Origin: a virus | Virus record (IMG/VR): IMGVR_UViG_3300032224_000128 | Location: 1 to 30,148 of that record | Reading direction: 5' to 3' (one strand) | DNA length: 30,148 bases | Shown: positions 6,552 to 14,613 of the stretch, piece after piece | Layout of the letters: every line of letters begins with the position of its first letter | Position numbering within the stretch: position 1 is the first letter of the stretch | The notes under the pieces: model-generated | The model's database searches: none | Seen by the model: the letters and a program-made list of their open reading frames with translations, nothing else | What the model was told of the DNA's origin: nothing | Translations under genes and position numbers: made by a program

Positions 6552-6557
6552 CTGAAA

Positions 6558-7028
6558 TTATTTATCTGTTTGTTTTTTAGCCAGCTTATTTCTGAGGGTA
6601 TATTGACTCTTTGCCCAATTTAGAAATACCTGTGCCGCTGGACCTTGAGGCAGATCAAATTGACCTGTTTCCGGATGGCAGTAATTCTTGCATTGTTTAC
6701 AGCGAATTCTCTTGTGATTGATGTATCCAGGATTGTTGATATGAAATCTAATTTCCTGCACACGACCCTTTGGACAGAGTATGCCACAGTCTGGACAGAC
6801 TATTGATTGATTTTTTACACCAAGCAATTGAATATGATGTGTGGGATTTACACCATTAAAGATTTCAGCAAAGATTGCTTCGTGTTCTTCTTGATATTTT
6901 TCTTCATTGGTGCGACGCCCTTTGCCTCGTGCTTTGGCCTTGGCTTCCTTGACCTCATAGTCTTTGAGTTCAGGAATCTTCCAATCAGCCACTTCTGATA
7001 GTTTGTCTCTAAATGTTTTTTCGTCCAT
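6558..7028 (-). CDS. Zinc-ribbon protein, unknown function
   Basis: A 156-residue protein. The N-terminal half is a charged helical region (KEAKAKARGKGRR, EEKYQEEHEAIF). The C-terminal half holds CPDCGILC, then about 26 residues later CKQCKNYC, a four-to-six-cysteine pattern typical of a zinc ribbon. Charge and zinc fold suggest nucleic-acid binding, for instance a transcription regulator. No clear ribosome site precedes the ATG. The gene is isolated between two terminators (7129-7162 upstream, 6424-6451 downstream), so it forms its own transcript. Confidence 0.75.
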   Translation of the reverse strand: MDEKTFRDKLSEVADWKIPELKDYEVKEAKAKARGKGRRTNEEKYQEEHEAIFAEIFNGVNPTHHIQLLGVKNQSIVCPDCGILCPKGRVQEIRFHINNPGYINHKRIRCKQCKNYCHPETGQFDLPQGPAAQVFLNWAKSQYTLRNKLAKKQTDK

Positions 7029-7106
7029 ACTGTAATTTATTAAATGGGTCTAATTTAACAGTAGATTGTGAAAGGACTGGTCTATGTATATCTAGGTCTA
7101 CAAATA

Positions 7107-7122
7107 GAAAATTCTGATTTTC
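7107..7122 (-). promoter_or_regulatory. Inverted repeat after terminator
   Basis: GAAAAT (7107-7112) and ATTTTC (7117-7122) form a perfect 6-bp repeat with a 4-nt loop, just past the 7129-7162 terminator and upstream of the zinc-ribbon gene. It may be an operator for that gene. I see no convincing -35/-10 pair here, only a TATACA-like box near 7088. Confidence 0.35.
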
Positions 7123-7128
7123 AGCCAC

Positions 7129-7162
7129 AAAAAAACCTGCATAGCGACATCGCAAACGCAGG
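7129..7162 (-). terminator. Rho-independent terminator of tail operon
   Basis: On the minus strand CCTGC (7162-7158) pairs with GCAGG (7140-7136). An inner GCGA/TCGC stem sits between them, and seven T residues (7135-7129) follow, then GTGGCT. It ends the long neck-tail transcript just after the small membrane protein gene. Confidence 0.85.
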
Positions 7163-7191
7163 AATTTTCAGGGGTTTTTTTTAAATGGCTC

Positions 7192-7380
7192 TTAAATGTT
7201 CTTGACGAACTCTACAAGTGCTGGTAAAACTACTGCACCCACTAGAAGAATAAGAATGGCCCATACTCTGTTGTCCATCTTTTCCACTTTCTTTTCTACA
7301 CGATCAATATCCTGTGCCAAATGCACTAGGTGATTGTTCTTAATGGCGTCTATTTCAATGGCTAGTTCTTTGAGTGTCAT
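7192..7380 (-). CDS. Small coiled-coil membrane protein (XhlA/holin-like)
   Basis: A 62-residue protein. Residues 1-38 form a charged heptad helix (IDRVEKKVEKMDNR) and residues ~39-58 a hydrophobic segment (VWAILILLVGAVVLPALVEF). Soluble coiled coil plus one C-terminal membrane helix resembles haemolysin XhlA-type proteins linked to phage lysis. It is the last gene of the tail operon, a usual place for lysis genes, and the only plausible holin-class protein here apart from the lipoprotein at 20081. No endolysin lies beside it. The lysis role is inferred. Confidence 0.6.
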   Translation of the reverse strand: MTLKELAIEIDAIKNNHLVHLAQDIDRVEKKVEKMDNRVWAILILLVGAVVLPALVEFVKNI

Positions 7381-7381
7381 A

Positions 7382-7861
7382 TTATGTCGCCGTTGCTGTT
7401 AGTGTAAATCTTGTTGTTATAGCGGCTGAACTTGGTCCAACCTGTGTGCCCAAACGCACCACTTTCCAAATAGTTCCATTATAGACTGCAATACAGGGTC
7501 TACCACCATCACCATCTGTGACAAAACACAAATCACCTGCACTTGGGCTGGCAGTTCCTGCCATTGAACCCAGTTGCACAAACTGTATTTGACGTAGACG
7601 TAGAACATTTCTAAGACTGACAATGCCACTTGAAGGACTGATAGTTTGATCGCCTGTAACTGTTATTGTGCCTGGCAAATAGCCTGTATCAATTTTTGCA
7701 CCACCGTCTAATGTAAGGACTCCACTGGCAGCATTCACTGAAGCAATCAGTTGATTTACTGCTGTGATTAGATTATAGATATCAACACGGGCAAGGCTGG
7801 GATCTCCATCTGCTGAAGATACATTGTCTGTTGATATAGTTGTTCCTGTTGGAAATGTCAT
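7382..7861 (-). CDS. Small tail fibre-type protein
   Basis: A 159-residue protein. The N-terminus (SSADGDPSLARVDIYNLITAVNQLI) has a helix of a sort often seen at the start of phage fibre proteins. The middle is beta-rich with a YNGTIWKVV segment. The last residues (ITTRFTLTATAT) repeat the LTSxFTxT motif found in the next gene upstream and in the 820-residue fibre. GAGG precedes the ATG. It lies two genes after the J-like protein, so a tail-tip or fibre part is likely. Confidence 0.7.
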   Translation of the reverse strand: MTFPTGTTISTDNVSSADGDPSLARVDIYNLITAVNQLIASVNAASGVLTLDGGAKIDTGYLPGTITVTGDQTISPSSGIVSLRNVLRLRQIQFVQLGSMAGTASPSAGDLCFVTDGDGGRPCIAVYNGTIWKVVRLGTQVGPSSAAITTRFTLTATAT

Positions 7862-7886
7862 TTGTCTGTCCTCTTGATATTTATTG

Positions 7887-8720
7887 TTATGCTGTCACGA
7901 CCACCATATTACCATTCTGTAACACCTGTCTTGGCAGGCCTTTTAGTGAAATATCCACTATACCATCACGGGCCTGATTGTCTATGCCATACAAGGCAAA
8001 ACTAGCACCTGTTGACTGTTGGAAATAGTCATTGGCTATGTAACCTGTGGTAATGTAACTACCGCCTGATGTTTTAGAAATAATCACAGGTATCAGTAGT
8101 GAACTTGTGGCAGTATTACTCACATAAAGATCCACAGCATAACTGGTGGCTTTTGGAGTCACTGTCATTTCTGTGATTCTTGAAATAGGATTGTCTAAGG
8201 CCAAAAGTCTTGATGAACTTGTGCCAGCTAGTGTAGTTGTGTCAAGATCTCTATAGACATATTGAATAACTTCTTTGCTGGTAGTGATCTTCATAGAAGT
8301 AAATTCACGGCCTGTGCATTCTACAGTCACATAGACATATCTGCCATAGAATGCGGCAATGTTATCATTGTCACTGTCAAAATAGTATTCTGTTTCTTCA
8401 CCTAGAAAGGCACCTGTAGCACTTACATAGATTCTGTATTTTAGACTGCCTTCAAATATACTGGTAATGGCAATGGTAAAATAGTCCACTGAGCCTGTAT
8501 CAACACGACCACTGGTCCATTTAATTGGCAAGTATTTGGTGATGTAAGAACTAAATGAACTCCATTTGGTTCCACTTAGACTGCCCCAACGACTGTTACC
8601 AATGGCCTTGATTGAGCCTGTGGTTTGATCTAGATAGCCTTGACTGTATGGTTGAAAACCCACAGTAGGCGTAAAGGTAAATCTTGATGTTAGGTTTGCT
8701 GATGCTGTTTTAACTGTCAT
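7887..8720 (-). CDS. Tail-tip/fibre protein after J
   Basis: A 277-residue beta-rich protein directly downstream of the J-like gene. Residues 6-18 (ASANLTSRFTFTP) carry one unit of the repeat that makes up the 820-residue fibre. The rest is rich in Tyr, Thr and Ser with no catalytic motif visible. GGAG lies 10 bases before the ATG and overlaps the last codons of the J-like gene. I recognise no specific family; position suggests a tail-tip accessory or receptor-binding part. Confidence 0.65.
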   Translation of the reverse strand: MTVKTASANLTSRFTFTPTVGFQPYSQGYLDQTTGSIKAIGNSRWGSLSGTKWSSFSSYITKYLPIKWTSGRVDTGSVDYFTIAITSIFEGSLKYRIYVSATGAFLGEETEYYFDSDNDNIAAFYGRYVYVTVECTGREFTSMKITTSKEVIQYVYRDLDTTTLAGTSSSRLLALDNPISRITEMTVTPKATSYAVDLYVSNTATSSLLIPVIISKTSGGSYITTGYIANDYFQQSTGASFALYGIDNQARDGIVDISLKGLPRQVLQNGNMVVVTA

Positions 8721-8722
8721 TT

Positions 8723-11700
8723 TTAATAGACTCCATCACCGTTTTCTGGACCACTGAGATATTTCCAAGCACCTGGAGCATCCGAACTGGCTACTTTATA
8801 AGGAGGTCCATTGCTGGCATAAAGATTACCACCATTAAAACTTCCACCTGGAACAATCATAGCGGCATTGGCAATATTACCTCCACCACTGGCTGTAATG
8901 GCTTCGTTGATATTGCGTTTGTATCCTGCTGTATAAGGATTGTAATCACTGACATTGACCACAGTGGTGCGATTAACACCAAGATTAAATCCATTGGCAT
9001 CTTGAACATATCCTAGGCCACTGCTGGTGGTATTAAAATCTGTAAGTCTAGCGGCTTTAGTGCCTTCTACACCAGCATCTTTAATCACAAACAAGAATTC
9101 TGCATATTTGGTCTGTGAACTAGTTCCTAGCCAAGAAGTATTACCTGCACCATAGTATGGATAGACATCTGTTACATAGTTTGTGCCACTCCAAGTATAA
9201 GGCCATTTGCCAGAAGATCCATAGAATGTTTGGAATGCACCATTTGCGGGTGTGCCTGTATTAGGGAATAGACTAGGACTAAATGGACCACGTAGGTTCA
9301 ATAGATAGTAACCTGATGTCTTGGTCATTGAAGCTCTTGGAATCACTACCTTTTCCCAAGCACCAAGTCCATAATACTTTGGAACAGTTCCTCTAGGTGT
9401 AACATTGTCTGCGTGGCCTAGACTGTCAAATACACGTCTGTAGACCACAATGGCATCAAAGGTATCATTTGGTGTGGTGAATGCCATTTTGTAGTAGGTA
9501 TTCAATGCCCAACTTGAAACAACACCTGAAGTTTTTATTGCGTAGACTTCTGGTTGGCTGGCGCTTTCACCTACAACCTGTGTGCCGCCGCTGGCAAAAC
9601 TGTCACTGACATTATAGGCCTTGACCTGTCGTTTGGTCCAAGCCGCACCTGATCCACTTAGACCTATGGTTGGTATTGCGGCAAAGGCCGCTGATAAACT
9701 GCCTGTGATAGTCAGTGTGTCAACAGTTTGCCAATTGAATACATTGTTCAATAGATCTGTATAGAGATTATTAGTTCCAGGATCAACTTTGGCACGGCAG
9801 TATAAACTGTTGGTGGCTTCTTTAGTTGAGCCTGTTGCAGTATCAAAATACAATGCGGTAATGATCCAATCAAAGGTTTGACTTAGAACAAAGCCACCAC
9901 CATTGAGATTCCAAATTACATATCCACTTGCGGCATCAGCCAATGTGCCAACGTCATAGGAATAGGTTGTGGGATTGGCACCTGGAACATATGGGCGCCA
10001 ACGAACTTTAAAACCACTCCATTTGGTTGATGTAGGCACACGGAATAGCATTCTCAAAGTATTGCTGATGTTATCAGGTTGTTTGATAGCATTCGATGGA
10101 GCAAATGTAGGAATAATTTCTGCACCTGTGGCCACAGAGCCTTGTGGTGCTTGATCTGTAGTCTGTAGAACAAAGGTAGCAGGGATAGTAACCATTGGTG
10201 ATGATTCATTACTTGCAGTGATTGAAGGATCAATAGTGCCTACTGCTGAATAGGCAAAGATATTAAATGCTGTTAGTCCTAGGCCATTGACTTCAACACT
10301 GGGGCTTTGTGCATAATATTGTTTTTGTGCGGCTGTGCCATTTCTATAGTTTAGGCGAACAACAAAACTATATTTGCTATTGCCACTGCCTGTTGCACCA
10401 AAGTCTCCTGCTAGGTCCCAAGAAACTTGTGTGAAAGGTGTATAACCTGCCACATTGTCAAAGTTATAGTCTTCATAACTGTAATAGGTATCTGTTGACA
10501 GTTTGTAATAGATCCTAACACCCTGTATTAGGTTATTGGTAATGGCACTGGTAGCATAGGTAATCTGTGTCATCTTAACTGATACACGTCTACGACCACT
10601 TACTGTTTTAGGCAATAGTTGGAACTGGTCAATGGTATCATCATATCTAGGTGTGGTTACAACCAATGTGGCATCCGGTGCCCAACCATCTGTAATTTGA
10701 ACCACTGTTGGAGGTTGTGCAACACCTGTAAGACTTGTTGAACCTGAGTTCAAGGAAACAGTTGAATATAGAACTTTATTTGATCCACGTCCATCGCTGG
10801 CAAATGAACGGATGTAATAGGTAAACACACCATAGGTGCTGATAAAACTTACAGGAATGTCGCCACCACTACCTGGTAGTATATCCATACGCACCTGTGT
10901 CCAAGCAGAGTAGGCATTGGCACGCCAATACATTATGCTGTATTGATATAGACCATCTGTAGGTTGTGTAAACACAAGATTATAAGAAACTGTGCTGCCT
11001 TGTAGGATTGTGGCTGAACTAGATTTCAAACTTAGAACTGCTGAGAATGGCACAACAGGTGCAGGTGGTGTTGGTGTTACTGGTGCAGGTGGTGTTGGTG
11101 TTACTGGATTGTTAGGATCACTAGGTGGCGTTACTGGTGGCGGATTAGGCACACTTGGTGGTAATGTTGGAATCACTATTGGGAATGGTGCCTGTGTAGG
11201 CGGCACAAGTCCAATAGGATCTCCTCTATTCACACTTGATGGATAATAGATATCACTGCCTTTTGGCACATAGATCGCAGCCACTAGGTCTTCTTCATTG
11301 TAGCGAGCGTGTGGATAGATGTCATCAGGATTTTTAACCAGACCCAAGGTCACTGTCATATTGTCGTTGATTTTTACTGACACTACACGCCAAGGAATTA
11401 TTAGACTTGAGCTTGTGGTAAAGTCTAAAATGTTGCCCTGCACACGAATGTTGTCACCAGGCTCTAGTTCAAGACCTTCTGAACTTACAGTTATTGAAAT
11501 GGTTTCTTGACGACGTGATTTATAAAACAATAACTTGGCCATATCTTTGGCAATGGCATAGTTGGTAATGGTTGGGAACGTGGCTTCCATTTTGTTTTCA
11601 CGTCCGCCATCTTTGACAATATATTGTTGACGTTCTTCTTCTGTTTCAGGCCATACCACCTGTTGATTGCTCCATTTCTGATCTGGATCAACATAGGTCA

Positions 11701-12910
11701 CAACCACTGCAGAATACTTGTTGGATTTTTCAATACCTGTATAGGTGATACTGCCAACGATGTCACAGACATTGCCTGTGTATTGATTCTTGGGATATGG
11801 TTTGCTGGTAGCAGTCATTACCACAGTGGCTACACCACTTAGGATATCTGTGTCATTGCCAGCATCTTCAATCTTCAATTTGTATTTGCCTTGAACATAG
11901 GGCATATAACCACGGAAGCCCATTAATAGCGTTTTAGTGTTGGCAAATATTGTCTGTCCTGTAGACAACACAAAGTTAGAGGTTAAAATAGGACCTGCAT
12001 AACTCTGTCCAGTGATATAGGTCACTGTGGTATTACATTTGTTAGCTGATTTGATCCACGAATCCCAATGGATATCATCGTTGACTAGTCCCTTGCCATA
12101 GCGTGGATTGCGTAGATAGTCTAACAAGATCTCTGCTGGGTTTGTAGAATAACGAACTGGTGCTGAACCATATTCATAACTACTGCTATTGGCATCTAAG
12201 GCAGCAATACGGCGACCTAGCAGTTCAACTTGAACTTCTGGTATATTGCCCTTGAATGGATTGTTGTCAGCATCTGCTTGTGTTTTGATTTCTTTCCATT
12301 CATAACGAACTGCCAAACAGGCAAGGCCATTAAAATTCATTGTTTTGGTAAAACTAGGAGAGTCAGCAAATATGTTGGTCTTCCAATAGGTGCCAACTGT
12401 GCTGGCAGCGGGATTGGCATAATAAACACCTGGATTCCACATCATACGCACACGACCATTATAGCGATCAGCATTGACATCTACTACCTTACCTGCATTG
12501 ACATCTGCGGTCAACGACACTGGCAACTCCCAGTCATCAATGAATACCTTGCGAAGCCCTTCTACTACGCCTTCACTAAACACATAGACCACATAGAGAT
12601 ATTTGTTGTTGGTTGATCCAGTTTCAGCAAATACCACTGTGCCACCAACCTTGCGAAATCCATAGACCACAGGAATATCAATATTTGATCCTGTCTGCTG
12701 TATTAGAACACCCTGTTGACGATCTGCTTCCGCAGCCGCAGAGGGTGTGTCTGGCATTCCCCCTAGCATTCCTAGGAATGGTTGTGCCACAAAGTTGATA
12801 ACATCAGATACGACATTAACAACTGCCTTGACTACTGAACTTACTACATTGACAACTGCCTTGACAACACTAGATACCGCATTGCCAATGGCCTTAAAGA
12901 CTTTAGCCAT
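8723..12910 (-). CDS. Tail tip attachment / host specificity protein (J-like)
   Basis: At 1395 residues this is the largest protein. Residues 1-48 form an amphipathic helix with a perfect 11-residue duplication (SSVVKAVVNVV at 13-23 and 24-34). Then follows a hub region typical of lambda J-like proteins: DIPVVYGFRKVGG, KYLYVVYVFSEG and NPAEILLDYLRNPRYGKGL near residue 265. A Pro-rich hinge (~567-620), partly coded by a 24-bp tandem repeat, separates the hub from a long chain of Ig/fibronectin-like beta domains that should bind the receptor. A strong AAAGGAG precedes the ATG, and the start overlaps the GNAT gene's end. It follows the tape-measure and minor tail genes as in other siphophages. 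Confidence 0.88.
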   Translation of the reverse strand: MAKVFKAIGNAVSSVVKAVVNVVSSVVKAVVNVVSDVINFVAQPFLGMLGGMPDTPSAAAEADRQQGVLIQQTGSNIDIPVVYGFRKVGGTVVFAETGSTNNKYLYVVYVFSEGVVEGLRKVFIDDWELPVSLTADVNAGKVVDVNADRYNGRVRMMWNPGVYYANPAASTVGTYWKTNIFADSPSFTKTMNFNGLACLAVRYEWKEIKTQADADNNPFKGNIPEVQVELLGRRIAALDANSSSYEYGSAPVRYSTNPAEILLDYLRNPRYGKGLVNDDIHWDSWIKSANKCNTTVTYITGQSYAGPILTSNFVLSTGQTIFANTKTLLMGFRGYMPYVQGKYKLKIEDAGNDTDILSGVATVVMTATSKPYPKNQYTGNVCDIVGSITYTGIEKSNKYSAVVVTYVDPDQKWSNQQVVWPETEEERQQYIVKDGGRENKMEATFPTITNYAIAKDMAKLLFYKSRRQETISITVSSEGLELEPGDNIRVQGNILDFTTSSSLIIPWRVVSVKINDNMTVTLGLVKNPDDIYPHARYNEEDLVAAIYVPKGSDIYYPSSVNRGDPIGLVPPTQAPFPIVIPTLPPSVPNPPPVTPPSDPNNPVTPTPPAPVTPTPPAPVVPFSAVLSLKSSSATILQGSTVSYNLVFTQPTDGLYQYSIMYWRANAYSAWTQVRMDILPGSGGDIPVSFISTYGVFTYYIRSFASDGRGSNKVLYSTVSLNSGSTSLTGVAQPPTVVQITDGWAPDATLVVTTPRYDDTIDQFQLLPKTVSGRRRVSVKMTQITYATSAITNNLIQGVRIYYKLSTDTYYSYEDYNFDNVAGYTPFTQVSWDLAGDFGATGSGNSKYSFVVRLNYRNGTAAQKQYYAQSPSVEVNGLGLTAFNIFAYSAVGTIDPSITASNESSPMVTIPATFVLQTTDQAPQGSVATGAEIIPTFAPSNAIKQPDNISNTLRMLFRVPTSTKWSGFKVRWRPYVPGANPTTYSYDVGTLADAASGYVIWNLNGGGFVLSQTFDWIITALYFDTATGSTKEATNSLYCRAKVDPGTNNLYTDLLNNVFNWQTVDTLTITGSLSAAFAAIPTIGLSGSGAAWTKRQVKAYNVSDSFASGGTQVVGESASQPEVYAIKTSGVVSSWALNTYYKMAFTTPNDTFDAIVVYRRVFDSLGHADNVTPRGTVPKYYGLGAWEKVVIPRASMTKTSGYYLLNLRGPFSPSLFPNTGTPANGAFQTFYGSSGKWPYTWSGTNYVTDVYPYYGAGNTSWLGTSSQTKYAEFLFVIKDAGVEGTKAARLTDFNTTSSGLGYVQDANGFNLGVNRTTVVNVSDYNPYTAGYKRNINEAITASGGGNIANAAMIVPGGSFNGGNLYASNGPPYKVASSDAPGAWKYLSGPENGDGVY
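11058..11105. repeat. 24-bp tandem repeat in J-like gene
   Basis: Two exact copies of a 24-bp unit (11058-11081, 11082-11105) code for two copies of TPTPPAPV in the Pro-rich hinge. Such a repeat could change length by slippage and so alter hinge length. Confidence 0.85.
12809..12874. repeat. 33-bp imperfect repeat in J-like gene
   Basis: Two adjacent 33-bp units (12809-12841, 12842-12874) differ at several bases yet code for the same 11 residues, SSVVKAVVNVV. The protein duplication has therefore been kept while the DNA drifted. Confidence 0.75.
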
Positions 12911-13370
12911 TGATCAACTCCTTTTCTAACCATACACCTGGTTTGAAATCAAAATGTTCAAACAGTTTCCGTGTTCTTTCTGGATTGATGCCAATATCGC
13001 CTGCGGTCATTGATCGGGCTTTTATGGTCTTACTCCATTCTTCAAATTTGCTGATCAGTGTGCGGAAGTTATCCATATTTTTATGGCTGTCTAGCAAAAA
13101 GATAAAAGCAATATTGGCATCAATGAGTTCACTGTTCCAAGGACATTCACTTGCATATCCTGCAATGAATCCTACTGGACGCTGTCCCTCATAGGCATTG
13201 AACCAACAGTGATCCCACTTGCTGGCAAAATGTTTAATGGTTTTAATAACAGAGTTTTCATCATACTCATCTGCTATTCTTGGTAAGGATTCCACGGCTT
13301 CATCTCTGTAATAACCAAATAGGTTTACAGTGACATCAAACTCCTGTGGTATCATTTGTCTTACGATCAT
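12903..13370 (-). CDS. GNAT-family acetyltransferase
   Basis: A 155-residue protein with GNAT layout: an N-terminal strand-helix (IVRQMIPQEFDVTVNLF), a central strand (WFNAYEGQRPVGFIAGYAS) and a C-terminal NPERTRKLFEHFDFKPG segment before the last strand. The family moves an acetyl group from acetyl-CoA to an amine. The target is unknown and could be a virion or host protein. It sits between a minor tail gene and the J-like gene, where many siphophages have an NlpC/P60 peptidase. The start lies 1 bp past the upstream stop (TAATATG). Confidence 0.75.
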   Translation of the reverse strand: MIVRQMIPQEFDVTVNLFGYYRDEAVESLPRIADEYDENSVIKTIKHFASKWDHCWFNAYEGQRPVGFIAGYASECPWNSELIDANIAFIFLLDSHKNMDNFRTLISKFEEWSKTIKARSMTAGDIGINPERTRKLFEHFDFKPGVWLEKELING

Positions 13371-13371
13371 A

Positions 13372-13995
13372 TTATAGTCTACCCCATTTGAACTCTGTTT
13401 GTCCTACCCAACCTGCTTTGTCAAAACAGGTATCTGTTTTTGAACCTTGATAAAACCAGTTTGACCAGTTGTTGGTCTTGCGTCCCTGTGTTCTTTCAAA
13501 GTCTGCAAATAGACTGGAGCAGTCTATGTTTATTTGACAACTTTTATCACCTTCAACAATAGCAAAGTTATAGATGATGCCATCAAACATTAGTATAGGT
13601 GCTGCCGCCAATTGCAATTTGTCTGTGCCACCTGAACCAAAGTTTAAGAATGCCTTGTAAAGCACCACACGCTTGCCTTCAATCTCATTGTCCATTAGAT
13701 ATTGGACCTGTGTTCTATCAACGCCACTTAGAAAGATTGAGAACTTGCCAACTTTCACATCAAAGTCTTCTTGTAGACTGGTAAAGCCTATGAAACTGCC
13801 CTGTGCCGCATAGGTATTGGTTCCTGCTGTTGGAGCAGTGGCTGAGTCAAATGCTAGATCAGCACCACCACTACAAAGATACAAGGGCAAGTCTGCACCT
13901 GCATTGGTTTTTAAATGTAGTTCAACGCAGTCTATTGCAATGGTATGGTCGCGATAGTATTCATCACGATTGGCTGTAGAGGAAAAGTCCTTCAT
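13372..13995 (-). CDS. Minor tail protein (lambda L / DUF2163-like position)
   Basis: A 207-residue protein. The N-terminal part is beta-rich (TIAIDCVELHLKT, LPLYLCSGG, SLQEDFDVKVGKFSIFLSG). The C-terminal part has a compact Cys-bearing end with FERTQGRKTNNWSNWF and DTCFDKAGW. In order and character it fits the tail hub protein coded between the distal tail protein and J in lambda-like and GTA-like tails. The ATG follows the upstream TAA directly. Homology is suggested by position and motif style, not by a search. Confidence 0.68.
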   Translation of the reverse strand: MKDFSSTANRDEYYRDHTIAIDCVELHLKTNAGADLPLYLCSGGADLAFDSATAPTAGTNTYAAQGSFIGFTSLQEDFDVKVGKFSIFLSGVDRTQVQYLMDNEIEGKRVVLYKAFLNFGSGGTDKLQLAAAPILMFDGIIYNFAIVEGDKSCQINIDCSSLFADFERTQGRKTNNWSNWFYQGSKTDTCFDKAGWVGQTEFKWGRL

Positions 13996-14613
13996 TTACC
14001 ACACTTCCCTCATTTTAACTGACAAACTAGTCATACCACCATATCCAATGTCAAACGTCTGTGCATCTTCTTCACAGATTGCTGTAAATGGAACTGATGT
14101 GATTGTGAGGTTAGTGCCATTGGGAACTGCGGCTACCAATGGACAGGTAAAATAAAGCGTGGCCGCTCCTGCACCATCACTGTTACAAGGGCTTACTGCC
14201 ATATAGACTTTTGAATGATTGGCAAACTTGAAAAAGTCACCTGCGGCCAATACTGTTTTGTTAGCACCACAGTTGGTCAGTGATACTTGTTTTGCTCCCA
14301 GGGCGCCTGCGGCTGATGTTCTTGGTGTAGATGAAGTTTGATTTGTCAGTTTGCTATAGGATATCTTTGGCAATAGGATTTCAAAACTAAATGTCTGACC
14401 CAGTGTCTGTCCAAGATATCCTTGAACTGTGCCTGCATCAAGAGGCACTAGTTGTGGATATTTTACTTCCCAAGTGTAATAGGTAACGCCTAAAGACACA
14501 CGTCTCATCTTACCACTCATTGATACAGATGTCTGTGCTGGTGTAACTGTTTTAAAGTTTATACCTGTGAAACTGGGCGATGTGGGATATTGACTTCCTG
14601 TTATATCAGCCAT
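13996..14613 (-). CDS. Minor/distal tail protein
   Basis: A 205-residue beta-rich protein just after the tape-measure gene, with a TAATG overlap to it. This is where distal tail or minor tail (lambda M-like) genes lie. The C-terminus (FDIGYGGMTSLSVKMREVW) looks like the final strands of such proteins. Residues ~85-150 form a Ser/Thr/Ala-rich insert. The assembly role (joining tube end to tip) is inferred from order. Confidence 0.7.
   Translation of the reverse strand: MADITGSQYPTSPSFTGINFKTVTPAQTSVSMSGKMRRVSLGVTYYTWEVKYPQLVPLDAGTVQGYLGQTLGQTFSFEILLPKISYSKLTNQTSSTPRTSAAGALGAKQVSLTNCGANKTVLAAGDFFKFANHSKVYMAVSPCNSDGAGAATLYFTCPLVAAVPNGTNLTITSVPFTAICEEDAQTFDIGYGGMTSLSVKMREVW

Noticed and set aside
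6521-6625. Plus-strand 34-residue hydrophobic frame after a good ribosome site
   Set aside because: It runs antisense into the zinc-ribbon gene, lacks a visible promoter, and may just reflect the 14-bp inverted repeat; reported only as part of that finding.
11491-11694. Minus-strand frame inside the J-like gene, and similar frames at 7417-7629, 14759-14986, 19582-19794 and 27086-27334
   Set aside because: They are fully contained in strongly supported genes, have no ribosome site or motif, and show biased composition typical of shadows.
12230-12616. Long plus-strand open frames (also 278-634, 2675-2959, 15011-15352, 16303-16686)
   Set aside because: They are antisense to well-supported virion genes and hold no recognisable domain; low stop frequency follows from codon use on the other strand.
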